Of a stretch of 8,716 nt of DNA, positions 1 through 6,314 are shown one piece after another. The translations under genes were made by a program, and so were the position numbers. The stretch spans positions 1 through 8,716 of the forward strand of contig JAMOPP010000149.1 of the NCBI GenBank assembly GCA_027064405.1. The letters are read 5' to 3'. Within the stretch, counting starts at the first letter, position 1. Each line of letters starts with the position of its first letter. The notes under the pieces were generated by a model. The model did no database searches. It had not been told where the DNA came from and saw only the letters and a program-made list of their open reading frames with translations. The DNA is from Desulfurellales bacterium. GTDB taxonomy: Bacteria; Campylobacterota_A; Desulfurellia; Desulfurellales; Hippeaceae.

Positions 1-1
1 A

Positions 2-106
2 TCGTATTTAGTAAGAAAAACAAAGGCACATTCTAAATCTTTTGAGTGGTTGGATAACAGACTCGCTATGTTCTTTGTTAATCTTAATTTAAAAGGTGTT
101 AAATGA
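2..106 (+). pseudogene. C-terminal end of a probable IS1-family transposase (partial at left edge)
   Basis: The frame is open from the left edge to a TGA at 104-106 and gives 34 residues, so only the end of the protein is visible. The visible part contains LVRKTKAHSKSFEWLDNRL. This resembles the C-terminal RKTxxxSKS segment that I associate with IS1-family (InsB-like) DDE transposases, where it follows the last catalytic region. The match is by recall and is short. The other two frames stop at once (frame 3) or after 11 codons (frame 1). In related genomes rplS usually follows trmD, and this tail does not look like TrmD, which fits an insertion between the two genes. Whether the full transposase is intact cannot be judged here; it may be a functional gene truncated only by the window edge. 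Confidence 0.5.
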
Positions 107-139
107 TGTTATTCGGTCAGTGCCCTAGAGCGGTATATT

Positions 140-167
140 TTGATTAAAACGAATAATTTGATATAAT
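140..167 (+). promoter_or_regulatory. Predicted sigma70-type promoter of rplS
   Basis: A TTGATT (140-145) is followed after 16 nt by a perfect TATAAT (162-167), with transcription expected near 174. It lies between the transposase tail and rplS, so rplS can be expressed on its own even though it has been separated from its usual upstream partners. Confidence 0.6.
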
Positions 168-191
168 TTCACTTCAAAATTAAGTGTGAAT

Positions 192-220
192 GCCCAAAGG
201 GGCCAATGGCACAAAGGAGA
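192..220 (+). promoter_or_regulatory. rplS leader with GC-rich mini-hairpins and Shine-Dalgarno site
   Basis: The AAAGGAGA at 213-220 sits 4 nt before the ATG at 225 and decides the start of rplS. Just before it, GCCC-AAAG-GGGC (192-203) and the alternative GCC-AAT-GGC (202-210) can form short stems in an otherwise AT-rich leader. Autoregulatory L19 leaders are known in Firmicutes. Whether this short leader does anything is not shown by the sequence. Confidence 0.45.
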
Positions 221-224
221 GATA

Positions 225-581
225 ATGAGAAATAAATTCATCGAAGCTTTTGAAGCCAAACAAATTGAAGGTAAAGAAATTCCTGAATTCAGACCCGGAG
301 ATACTGTAAGGGTTGCAGTTGAGATTAAAGAAGGTGAGAAAAAAAGAATTCAGAATTTTGAGGGTGTTGTAATCGCTATTAAAGGTCAGGGTGCAGGTAA
401 AACTTTTACAGTGAGAAAAATCGGTGCAAACAACATTGGAATTGAGAGAATTTTCCCTCTATATAGCGAAAGTATTGCAGGAATAGAAGTAGTTAGAAAA
501 GGTAAAGTAAGAAGAGCCAAACTTTACTATCTAAGAGGAAAAACTGGTAAAAAAGCCAGAATTAAAGAAAGAAGAGATTAA
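225..581 (+). CDS. rplS: 50S ribosomal protein L19
   Basis: The product is 118 residues, the usual length for bacterial L19, a protein of the large ribosomal subunit located at the 30S-50S interface. Recognisable family segments are PGDTVRVAVEIKEGEKKRIQNF near residues 22-43, the FEGVVIAIKGQGAGKTFTVRKI block, and the IERIFPLYSESIAGIEVV stretch, followed by the basic C-terminus with KLYYLRGKTGKKARI. The ATG at 225 is chosen because a strong AAAGGAGA precedes it. An in-frame GTG at 186 would add 13 residues that do not belong to the family and would place the Shine-Dalgarno site inside the gene. rplS appears monocistronic here, with its own promoter upstream and a terminator overlapping its end. 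The usual rpsP-rimM-trmD-rplS order is not seen on the left, where a transposase tail lies instead. Confidence 0.97.
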   Translation: MRNKFIEAFEAKQIEGKEIPEFRPGDTVRVAVEIKEGEKKRIQNFEGVVIAIKGQGAGKTFTVRKIGANNIGIERIFPLYSESIAGIEVVRKGKVRRAKLYYLRGKTGKKARIKERRD

Positions 582-596
582 ATTTCTTTCTTTTTT
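564..596 (+). terminator. Probable intrinsic terminator of rplS
   Basis: AAAGAAAGAA (564-573) pairs with TTCTTTCTTT (584-593), a perfect 10-bp AT-rich stem with a 10-nt loop, and runs into a T tract (591-596). The left arm lies inside the last rplS codons and the stop codon is in the loop. The stem has only two G:C pairs, so efficiency is uncertain. Confidence 0.5.
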
Positions 597-608
597 GTTC
601 TTTCTTCT

Positions 609-895
609 CTATAGTGTCTGACGCTAATATGCAAATCTTTAAATTTTTAATTGTATTCTCCCTTGAATTTAATATCCAAGATTCATAACAAACTGAGATT
701 TTAGATAAAAATAAAAACATCAGGCTTTCTTTGTAAAATTAGAAACATAGGCATTGTAGTAAAGTGGCTTTTGATTTGTATATTTGTTTTGGGGAGAAGA
801 TAATGAAAAGATAAAGGAAAAGAAATGGTGTATGTAAGATATGGTATTGTGTTTTGGTGTTAATCTTTAAGCTCAAAAAGTGACTGACACTATAG
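609..895. repeat. Non-coding rplS-groEL spacer bounded by a 10-bp perfect inverted repeat
   Basis: CTATAGTGTC at 609-618 and GACACTATAG at 886-895 are exact inverse copies; counting four further bases inward, 12 of 14 match. The 267 bp between them hold no ORF that looks real and no recognised RNA. AATCTTTAA also occurs twice as a direct repeat, close to the two ends (634-642 and 862-870). The layout suggests a small non-autonomous (MITE-like) element or the scar of one, but no clear target-site duplication flanks it. The right end lies 30 bp behind the groEL stop, so it could instead affect termination of groEL. Confidence 0.35.
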
Positions 896-924
896 TTTTT
901 ATAATAAAAAAGGGAAAGGGATGA

Positions 925-2562
925 TTACATCATTCCCATTCCGCCCATTCCACCCATATCCGGTGCTGCCGGAGCAGGTTTTTCTTCAGGTACTTCAGTT
1001 ACAGCCGCTTCTGTTGTAAGAAGCAGACTACCTACTGATACTGCGTTTTGAAGCGCAATTCTTTCTACTTTAGTAGGATCGATGATTCCGGCTTCAAACA
1101 TATCTACATATTCACCTGTTGCTGCGTTGAATCCTGTGTTTTCATCAGATTCTTCAACTTTCATAGCAACGATTCCTGCTTCATAACCTGCGTTTGTTGC
1201 GATTTGTTTAATAGGTGCTTTTACTGCTTGTTTTACAATGTCTACACCTATTTTTTCATCCGCATCTTCTGTATCTACGCTGATTTTCGCAGCAGCTTTT
1301 AAAATAGCCGCACCACCACCGATTACAATACCTTCTTCAACGGCAGCTTTAGTTGCACTTAGTGCGTCGTCAACCCTGTCTTTTTTCTCTTTCATTTCAG
1401 TTTCTGTTGCCGCACCTACTTTAATTACAGCAACACCACCGCTAAGTTTAGCAAGTCTTTCTTGTAATTTTTCTCTGTCGTAATCACTTGTTGTTTCTTC
1501 AATTTCTTTTTTGATTTGAGCGATTCTAGCTTCAATTGCCGCTTTGTCGCCTTTACCGTCTACGATTGTAGTGTTTTCTTTATCCACTACAACTCTTCCA
1601 GCCTGTCCAAGGTCAGCTAATGTGGCATTTTCAAGTGTTCTACCAAGCTCTTCGCTTATTACCTGACCGCCTGTTAGAATTGCAATGTCTTGAAGCATCG
1701 CTTTTCTTCTGTCACCAAATCCAGGTGCTTTCACGGCACATACATTTAATACACCTCTTAGTTTATTTACTACAAGTGTAGCAAGAGCTTCACCTTCAAT
1801 ATCTTCCGCGATTATTAGTAAAGGTTTGTTTCCTGCCTGAACCATTTGTTCTAATAACGGCAATAAATCTTTCATATTGCTGATTTTTTTATCATAAAGC
1901 AATACATATGCATCGTTTAATTCAGCTACCATTTTTTCAGAATCTGTTACAAAATACGGACTTAAATATCCTCTGTCAAATTGCATACCTTCAACCACTT
2001 CAAGCTCATCTTGAAGAGATTTTCCTTCTTCTACGGTGATAACTCCATCTTTACCCACTTTATCCATAGCTTCAGCAATCAATTCACCTATTTTTTTGTC
2101 ATTGTTTGCTGAAATAGTTGCAACCTGAGCGATTTGCTCTTTATTTTCAACAGTTTTACTCATGTTTTTAAGTTCAGCTATAATAGCTTCAACAGCTTTA
2201 TCCATCCCTCTTTTAACTGCTACAGGGTTTGCACCGGCAGTAATGTATTTCAAACCTTCTTTAAATACGGCATGTGCCAAAACTGTTGCTGTTGTTGTAC
2301 CATCACCGGCTTCATCGGCTGTTTTGCTTGCAACTTCTTTAACAAGTTGCGCTCCCATGTTTTCTACAGGGTGTTTAAGTTCGATTTCTTTTGCTACAGA
2401 TACACCGTCTTTTGTAATATGAGGTGCCCCGAAACTTCTTTGAAGTAGAACGTTTCTACCTTTAGGACCCATTGTAACTCTGACTGCATCAGCCAGTTTT
2501 TCAACACCCGCTAATAATTCATTTCTTGCTACATCGCTATATACTACGTCTTTTGCTGCCAT
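925..2562 (-). CDS. groEL: Chaperonin GroEL (60 kDa, Cpn60)
   Basis: The 545-residue product has the normal GroEL length. It forms the double heptameric ring that folds cytosolic proteins in ATP-driven cycles with GroES. Visible landmarks are VTMGPKGRNVLL (29-40), the ATP-site motif GDGTTT at residues 86-91 with the catalytic Asp87, an aspartate at 52 as in E. coli, the apical-domain segment with KAPGFGDRRKAMLQDIAILTGG, and the equatorial VEEGIVIGGGAA motif. The C-terminus ends in the flexible GGM-rich tail DMGGMGGMGMM that projects into the cavity. AGAAAGGAGGGG stands directly before the ATG. The gene follows groES with 14 nt between them, so the two form one operon from the promoter at 2889-2917. 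Codon use and identity look ordinary for the chromosome. Confidence 0.99.
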   Translation of the reverse strand: MAAKDVVYSDVARNELLAGVEKLADAVRVTMGPKGRNVLLQRSFGAPHITKDGVSVAKEIELKHPVENMGAQLVKEVASKTADEAGDGTTTATVLAHAVFKEGLKYITAGANPVAVKRGMDKAVEAIIAELKNMSKTVENKEQIAQVATISANNDKKIGELIAEAMDKVGKDGVITVEEGKSLQDELEVVEGMQFDRGYLSPYFVTDSEKMVAELNDAYVLLYDKKISNMKDLLPLLEQMVQAGNKPLLIIAEDIEGEALATLVVNKLRGVLNVCAVKAPGFGDRRKAMLQDIAILTGGQVISEELGRTLENATLADLGQAGRVVVDKENTTIVDGKGDKAAIEARIAQIKKEIEETTSDYDREKLQERLAKLSGGVAVIKVGAATETEMKEKKDRVDDALSATKAAVEEGIVIGGGAAILKAAAKISVDTEDADEKIGVDIVKQAVKAPIKQIATNAGYEAGIVAMKVEESDENTGFNAATGEYVDMFEAGIIDPTKVERIALQNAVSVGSLLLTTEAAVTEVPEEKPAPAAPDMGGMGGMGMM

Positions 2563-2576
2563 ACTCCCCTCCTTTC

Positions 2577-2849
2577 TTATTCTATAATTCCAAGAATATC
2601 GTCAGTATTTAATACCAAATATTCTTTTCCGTCTATTGTAATATCAGTTCCGCTGTATTTTGCAAATACAACTTTATCGCCTTCTTTTAACGGAAGGTTT
2701 TCATCTTCTTCCACTTCTTTTGAAATTGCTACGATTTTCCCTTCTAGAGGTTTTTCTTTAGCATTGTCAGGAATAATGATTCCGCTTGCTGTTTTTGCTT
2801 CTTCTTCAACTCTTTCTACTAGTACTCTTAGTCCTATTGGTTTAAACAT
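2577..2849 (-). CDS. groES: Co-chaperonin GroES (10 kDa, Cpn10)
   Basis: The 90-residue product has the typical GroES length; seven copies form the lid of the GroEL ring. It starts MFKPIGLRVLVERVEEEAKT, the canonical N-terminal strand, followed by the mobile-loop region TASGIIIPDNAKEKP (residues 20-34) that binds the GroEL apical domains. It ends with the family pattern DKVVFAKYSGTDITIDGKEYLVL and DDILGIIE. A strong AAAGGAGG lies before the ATG at 2849. It is the first gene of the groES-groEL operon. Regulation is probably heat-responsive through the CIRCE-like repeat immediately upstream, which is inference. Unlike the H. pylori homologue, there is no extended metal-binding C-terminal domain. 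Confidence 0.98.
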   Translation of the reverse strand: MFKPIGLRVLVERVEEEAKTASGIIIPDNAKEKPLEGKIVAISKEVEEDENLPLKEGDKVVFAKYSGTDITIDGKEYLVLNTDDILGIIE

Positions 2850-2860
2850 TTCCGCCTCCT

Positions 2861-2887
2861 TTAGCAGTTATTTATTTTAACTGACGA
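2861..2887 (-). promoter_or_regulatory. Degenerate CIRCE-like operator (candidate HrcA site)
   Basis: TTAGCAGTT (2861-2869) and AACTGACGA (2879-2887) are separated by exactly 9 nt, the CIRCE spacing (TTAGCACTC-N9-GAGTGCTAA). The left arm matches the consensus at 7 of 9 positions and the right at 4 of 9; six of nine positions pair between the arms. It lies over the predicted transcription start and just upstream of the groES Shine-Dalgarno site, where CIRCE is normally found. Confidence 0.45.
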
Positions 2888-2888
2888 A

Positions 2889-2917
2889 ATTATAATTAAA
2901 AAAATTAAAAAAGTCAA
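2889..2917 (-). promoter_or_regulatory. Predicted sigma70 promoter of groES-groEL
   Basis: On the minus strand TTGACT (2917 to 2912) is followed after exactly 17 nt by a perfect TATAAT (2894 to 2889). Transcription should begin near 2882, giving a leader of about 33 nt before the groES ATG. Confidence 0.8.
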
Positions 2918-2922
2918 TATTT

Positions 2923-2963
2923 TTTAGTAAAAAATTTAATTAAATTTAGTCTTTTTTACTAAA
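2923..2963. repeat. 12-bp inverted repeat around a 16-bp palindrome between dctM and groES
   Basis: TTTAGTAAAAAA (2923-2934) and TTTTTTACTAAA (2952-2963) are perfect inverse copies. The inner sequence AAATTTAATTAAATTT (2932-2947) is itself a perfect palindrome and shares a few bases with the left arm. The structure sits 5 nt upstream of the groES -35 box and about 70 bp behind the dctM stop. It could end transcription of the TRAP operon or bind a regulator of groESL; the sequence does not decide between these. Confidence 0.45.
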
Positions 2964-3032
2964 CTTATATAAAAATAATTAATAAACTTTTATAATGAAT
3001 TTAATTTTAGATTTATAGAAAAGAAGAAAGAA

Positions 3033-4319
3033 TTAATTGGCTGTCATTAATTCCGGCAGCCATAAAGATATTTGAGGGATATAGGTAATAAGAAGCAAGC
3101 CGATTAAAATAACAAAAAACCAAGGCAGTACCGCTTTTACAACCTCTTTGATCGAAAGTCCGGTAATACCGCTTGCAACAAAAAGATTTAACCCAACCGG
3201 CGGTGTCAGCATTCCAAGTTCCATATTGATTGTAATTATTACCCCGAAATGAATAGGATCAATCCCAAGCATAGTTGCAACCGGTAAAAGCAATGGAACC
3301 ATAATCATAATAATTGAGCTAGGCTCCATAAAATTCCCGGCTATTAATAATAGTATGTTCACCGCAATTAAAAACATTACTTTGTTAAGATGCATTTGCA
3401 CTACAAAATCGCTCAGCATTTGAGGGATGCCTTCAAGTGTAAGAAAATATGCAAAAATTGAAGCGTTGGCAATAATAAACATTATCATCGCACTTGTTTT
3501 GGCGCTTTCCAAAAAAATAATTTTAAGTTCGCTTAATTTTATGTCTTTGTATATAAAAATTGCAATAAAAAGTGCCCAAACAGCACTCACTGCCGCTGCT
3601 TCTGTAGGGGTGAAAATTCCTCCGTAAATACCGCCTATGATTATCACAATGGTCATAAGAGCCCAGAAAGATTCTTTAAATTTTCTCCATTTTTCGCTCC
3701 ACGGTGCCGGTTCGGTTCGTTTAAATCCGAGCCTTTTAGCACCTATATATGTTACAGCCATAAGCATAAAACCTATTAACAGCCCCGGAACAATGCCTGC
3801 GATAAAAAGCTTTCCGATACTCACTTCTGCGGTAACTCCGTAAATAATCATTACGATACTGGGGGGAATTAAAATACCAAGACTGCCCGAAGCGGTAATA
3901 GTTCCAACCGCATACTCTTTAGGGTATCCTGCCGCGGTAATCGCCCCGAACATAATAGAACCGATTGCCGCAACAGTCGCAGGGGAACTTCCCGATACCG
4001 CTGCGAATATGACACTTGCAAAAATCGCCGCAATAGGCAGACCTCCCGGAAGATGCCCTACGAAAGTTTTTGCAAAATCCACAATTCTTCTGGCACTGCC
4101 GCCTTTGCTTAAAAGATTTCCCGCCAAAATAAACATAGGTATCGCCATAAGTGCATATTTGTCTAGTTTGCTGAAAACCGCGCTTGCCAAATCTATTAGA
4201 CTCTCACTTCCTTCGAAGAAGTATGATGTAATAAATGTAGATGCCCCTAAAGCTACACTTACCGGAACACTTAAAAAGAGAAGTAAGAAAAATATTCCAA
4301 ACAATACACCCGCTACCAT
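3033..4319 (-). CDS. dctM: TRAP transporter large membrane subunit DctM
   Basis: The 428-residue product has the usual length of the DctM/TRAP large permease, the subunit that carries the ion-coupled transport path in the inner membrane (ion transporter superfamily). It is hydrophobic throughout, with around a dozen membrane segments. Family signatures are IPMFILAGNLLSKGG near residues 61-75, the GSSPATVAAIGSIMFGAI block, GYPKEYAVGTITASGSLGIL then IPPSIVMIIYGV, and near the C-terminus LGMLTPPVGLNLFVASGI. The ATG overlaps the dctQ stop by one base (TAATG), so the two subunits are probably translated together. It is the last gene of the dctP-dctQ-dctM operon. The substrate cannot be read from this subunit. 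Confidence 0.96.
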   Translation of the reverse strand: MVAGVLFGIFFLLLFLSVPVSVALGASTFITSYFFEGSESLIDLASAVFSKLDKYALMAIPMFILAGNLLSKGGSARRIVDFAKTFVGHLPGGLPIAAIFASVIFAAVSGSSPATVAAIGSIMFGAITAAGYPKEYAVGTITASGSLGILIPPSIVMIIYGVTAEVSIGKLFIAGIVPGLLIGFMLMAVTYIGAKRLGFKRTEPAPWSEKWRKFKESFWALMTIVIIIGGIYGGIFTPTEAAAVSAVWALFIAIFIYKDIKLSELKIIFLESAKTSAMIMFIIANASIFAYFLTLEGIPQMLSDFVVQMHLNKVMFLIAVNILLLIAGNFMEPSSIIMIMVPLLLPVATMLGIDPIHFGVIITINMELGMLTPPVGLNLFVASGITGLSIKEVVKAVLPWFFVILIGLLLITYIPQISLWLPELMTAN

Positions 4320-4885
4320 TATTTTACCTCTTTCATTTGAAGCTCCATTTCTTCAATAATCATTTCGTGTTCCGTTTTAGCGGTTACTTCTTCGGCAGGG
4401 GTTTTGATAAGTTCAATCGTTTTTTCAAAAACCCTGTAAGCCGACGTTAAAAAAGCTACAGGCAAAGCAAGATAAGGTATCCACATCGGAATGTTTAAAT
4501 CTATGCTGATTTCTCCGCTGGCTTTAAGTCCGAAATCAGGGTCGAATATAAACAGATATCCGTAATATGAAACGGCAAGTAAATAAGCAAAGGTAATTAA
4601 ATGTGCCAAAAGTGAAGAAAATTTGGCAAGTTTTGGCGGCAATATATCTAAAAGCAGTGTAACTCTTATATGGCATTCTTTTCTAAAACAGTAACTTGCC
4701 CCGAAAAATGCTGACCATATAAAAAGATAATTGGTAAGCTCAAACGCCCAGTCTATTCCCTGATGAAACACAAATCTTGCTATAACGTTTCCAAAGGCCA
4801 AAAGCACCCCTGCGGCTATGCCGAAGGAGGCTATAAATTCATTAATTAATCCGATAGCATTATCTAATAAATTCAGTGCTTTCAT
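4319..4885 (-). CDS. dctQ: TRAP transporter small membrane subunit DctQ
   Basis: The 188-residue product is the small four-helix membrane subunit that pairs with DctM and docks the periplasmic binding protein. Membrane helices can be placed at about 14-35, 47-67, 87-110 and 131-150. The family pattern is clear: ELTNYLFIWSAFFGASYCF followed by RKECHIRV around residues 49-75. The C-terminal tail from about 155 onward is charged and probably cytoplasmic, rich in Glu and Lys (TEHEMIIEEMELQMKEVK), slightly longer than in many family members. The start codon overlaps the dctP stop (ATGA) and the stop overlaps the dctM start (TAATG), showing a compact co-translated operon. Confidence 0.93.
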   Translation of the reverse strand: MKALNLLDNAIGLINEFIASFGIAAGVLLAFGNVIARFVFHQGIDWAFELTNYLFIWSAFFGASYCFRKECHIRVTLLLDILPPKLAKFSSLLAHLITFAYLLAVSYYGYLFIFDPDFGLKASGEISIDLNIPMWIPYLALPVAFLTSAYRVFEKTIELIKTPAEEVTAKTEHEMIIEEMELQMKEVK

Positions 4886-5871
4886 TCACCGGCTTTAATA
4901 GCTTTTTGAATTAAATCTTTTCCGATTGTTCCGTAAAATTTCGGATAAATGGTTCTTAATTTTTTAACCCAGGCTTCTCTTTGTTCTTTTGTAAGTTTTA
5001 TAATTTGAAGTTTTCCTGTTTTATCGGCGTATTCTTTGATTTTTTCAAACTGGGAATCATTAAGCTCTTTTGCCCAAATTCTTTCTTTTGCGGTCGCTTC
5101 TTTTATAGCCTGTTTGATAACTTTTTTCATATCAGCAGGAAGTCTGTTCCAGAATTTTTTGCTCATAACCACCATGTATCCGAGATATCCGTGATTAGAA
5201 AGAGTCATATATTTTTGAACCTCATAGAATTTTTTTGTATAAATATTTGAAATCGTGTTTTCCTGTCCGTCAACAACTCCTTGTTGAAGCGCCGAATAAA
5301 CTTCACTAAAAGGCATTACTACAGGTATCGCTCCCAATGCTTTAAATTGTTCGATCAAAACTTTGGAGCTCATAACCCTGAATTTAAGCCCTTTTGCGTC
5401 TTCAGGTTTGATTAATGCTCTTTTGGAATCGCTTAACTGTTTAAATCCGTTATCCCAGTAAGCAAGTGCCACGTAACCTTTTTTGTTTACCATATTTAAA
5501 AGGGTCTTTCCGACTTCACCGTCTAACACTTTATGAAGGTGCTCCGCGTCATTAAACAAAAACGGCAAATCAAAAAGCGCAAGTTGCGGTACCAGCCCTG
5601 TAAATTTTGAAAAACTGGGAGCCGCCATTTGTACTGCGTTGAATTTCATTTTTCTAAGAACGACTTTATCTCCGCAAAGCTGTGCATTCGGATATACTTC
5701 AACCTTAATTTTACCGTGACTCAGTTCTTGCACTCTTTTTGCAAAAAAATCGGCTGCTTTGCCTTTTGGTGTATTTGGTGAAACAACATGAGAGAATTTA
5801 ATTACATAATCCGCCGCCAAAGATAAACTTGCCGCTACAGCCAAACTTAATAAACCCTTAAACAATTTCAT
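4882..5871 (-). CDS. dctP: TRAP transporter periplasmic solute-binding protein DctP
   Basis: The product from the chosen start is 329 residues, the normal length for DctP. It captures the solute in the periplasm and delivers it to DctQM. Residues 1-19 (MKLFKGLLSLAVAASLSLA) form a typical Sec signal peptide with cleavage near residues 19-20. Mature signatures are YVIKFSHVVSPNTPKGKAA, GLKFRVMSS with Arg165 at the place of the carboxylate-binding arginine, and VVDGQENTISNIYTKKFYEVQKY (199-221). This supports an organic-acid ligand, most likely C4-dicarboxylates, but exact specificity is not proved. The frame is open to an ATG at 5946; I reject that start because it would bury the signal peptide behind 25 polar residues, because AAAGGAG directly precedes the ATG at 5871, and because the predicted promoter lies between the two. 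Confidence 0.95.
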   Translation of the reverse strand: MKLFKGLLSLAVAASLSLAADYVIKFSHVVSPNTPKGKAADFFAKRVQELSHGKIKVEVYPNAQLCGDKVVLRKMKFNAVQMAAPSFSKFTGLVPQLALFDLPFLFNDAEHLHKVLDGEVGKTLLNMVNKKGYVALAYWDNGFKQLSDSKRALIKPEDAKGLKFRVMSSKVLIEQFKALGAIPVVMPFSEVYSALQQGVVDGQENTISNIYTKKFYEVQKYMTLSNHGYLGYMVVMSKKFWNRLPADMKKVIKQAIKEATAKERIWAKELNDSQFEKIKEYADKTGKLQIIKLTKEQREAWVKKLRTIYPKFYGTIGKDLIQKAIKAGE

Positions 5872-5893
5872 TTTTTTCTCCTTTTTTTTATCA

Positions 5894-5902
5894 ATTATAT
5901 CA
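5894..5902 (-). promoter_or_regulatory. Predicted extended -10 promoter of the dctPQM operon
   Basis: The minus strand reads TGATATAAT (5902 to 5894), an extended -10 element with a perfect TATAAT and no good -35 box at the expected distance. Transcription should begin near 5887, about 16 nt before the dctP ATG at 5871, which supports that start. Confidence 0.55.
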
Positions 5903-5948
5903 TTTTGTGAAAACCAAGTGTTTTTATATAAGAAATAAATGCTCATAT

Positions 5949-5963
5949 GTTACTTTTAGTAAC
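5949..5963. promoter_or_regulatory. Palindrome GTTACT-TTT-AGTAAC upstream of dctP
   Basis: Perfect 6-bp arms with a 3-nt centre lie about 60-75 bp upstream of the predicted dctP transcription start, a usual position for an activator site. The half-site TTAGTAA recurs at 2924-2930 before groES and at 6008-6014 before the tRNA promoter. The binding protein is unknown. Confidence 0.35.
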
Positions 5964-6020
5964 TGTGAAAAGTAAAAATAAAAATAAAAAAATTAATTTT
6001 TATTTTTTTAGTAATTTTTC

Positions 6021-6049
6021 TTGAAATTTGGATTAAAAGTAGTTATAAT
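6021..6049 (+). promoter_or_regulatory. Predicted sigma70 promoter of the tRNA gene
   Basis: TTGAAA (6021-6026), a 17-nt spacer and a perfect TATAAT (6044-6049) precede the tRNA; transcription is expected about 10 nt before the mature 5' end at 6067. Confidence 0.75.
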
Positions 6050-6066
6050 TTCAATCCACAAAACGA

Positions 6067-6143
6067 GGTGGGGTAGCTCAGCTGGCTAGAGCGCCGGTCT
6101 CATAAGCCGGAGGTCGGGAGTTCAAGTCTCCCCCTCACTACCA
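6067..6143 (+). tRNA. tRNA-Met (anticodon CAT), probably elongator
   Basis: A complete 77-nt cloverleaf can be folded by hand. The acceptor GGTGGGG pairs with CCTCACT, including two G:U pairs at 1:72 and 5:68. The D arm is GCTC...GAGC, the anticodon stem CCGGT/GCCGG encloses loop CTCATAA with anticodon CAT, and the T stem is GGGAG/CTCCC around TTCAAGT. The CCA end is encoded. It lacks the C1:A72 mismatch and the GGG/CCC anticodon-stem pairs of initiator tRNA. A CAT anticodon is also used by tRNA-Ile2 after lysidine modification, and that cannot be fully excluded. The GC-rich stems against an AT-rich genome fit a thermophile. The 3' end is the likely insertion point of the element to the right. 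Confidence 0.93.
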
Positions 6144-6314
6144 TTAAAACTCCCATAAAATCGATGTTTTGATAGCTTAAAAATTGATGAGGTGTCCCCT
6201 TGGGTGTCCCTTAGTAAGCAATTTTCTCAAAATTTAACTTCTAAATAACTTATTCAAGAGGAATGGAGTTTAATTAACAAAATATATTTTTTCTCTAAAA
6301 AAATCAAAATCCGT
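6144..6314. other. Gene-free stretch 3' of the tRNA with two GGTGTCCC repeats (possible att/arm-site region)
   Basis: This stretch contains no convincing gene. GGTGTCCC occurs at 6191-6198 and again at 6203-6210, one 12-bp period apart, 48 bp beyond the tRNA end. Short direct repeats at this position often serve as arm sites for tRNA-targeting tyrosine integrases. No integrase gene is in the window, so this is inference from position and repeat layout only. Confidence 0.3.

Noticed and set aside
186..224. GTG at 186 as an upstream start for rplS
   Set aside because: It would add 13 residues outside the L19 family and bury the strong AAAGGAGA that precedes the ATG at 225.
1048..2448. Four open frames on the plus strand inside groEL
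   Set aside because: They are mirror frames of a highly conserved gene, with Cys/Phe/Ser-rich low-complexity products and no ribosome binding sites.
3427..5250. Plus-strand frames inside dctM, dctQ and dctP
   Set aside because: They lie wholly within confidently assigned minus-strand genes and encode no recognisable protein.
5872..5946. ATG at 5946 as the dctP start
   Set aside because: It puts 25 polar residues before the signal peptide, lies upstream of the predicted promoter and has no Shine-Dalgarno sequence.
6067..6143. Initiator tRNA-fMet
   Set aside because: It lacks the 1:72 C-A mismatch and the three G:C pairs at the base of the anticodon stem.
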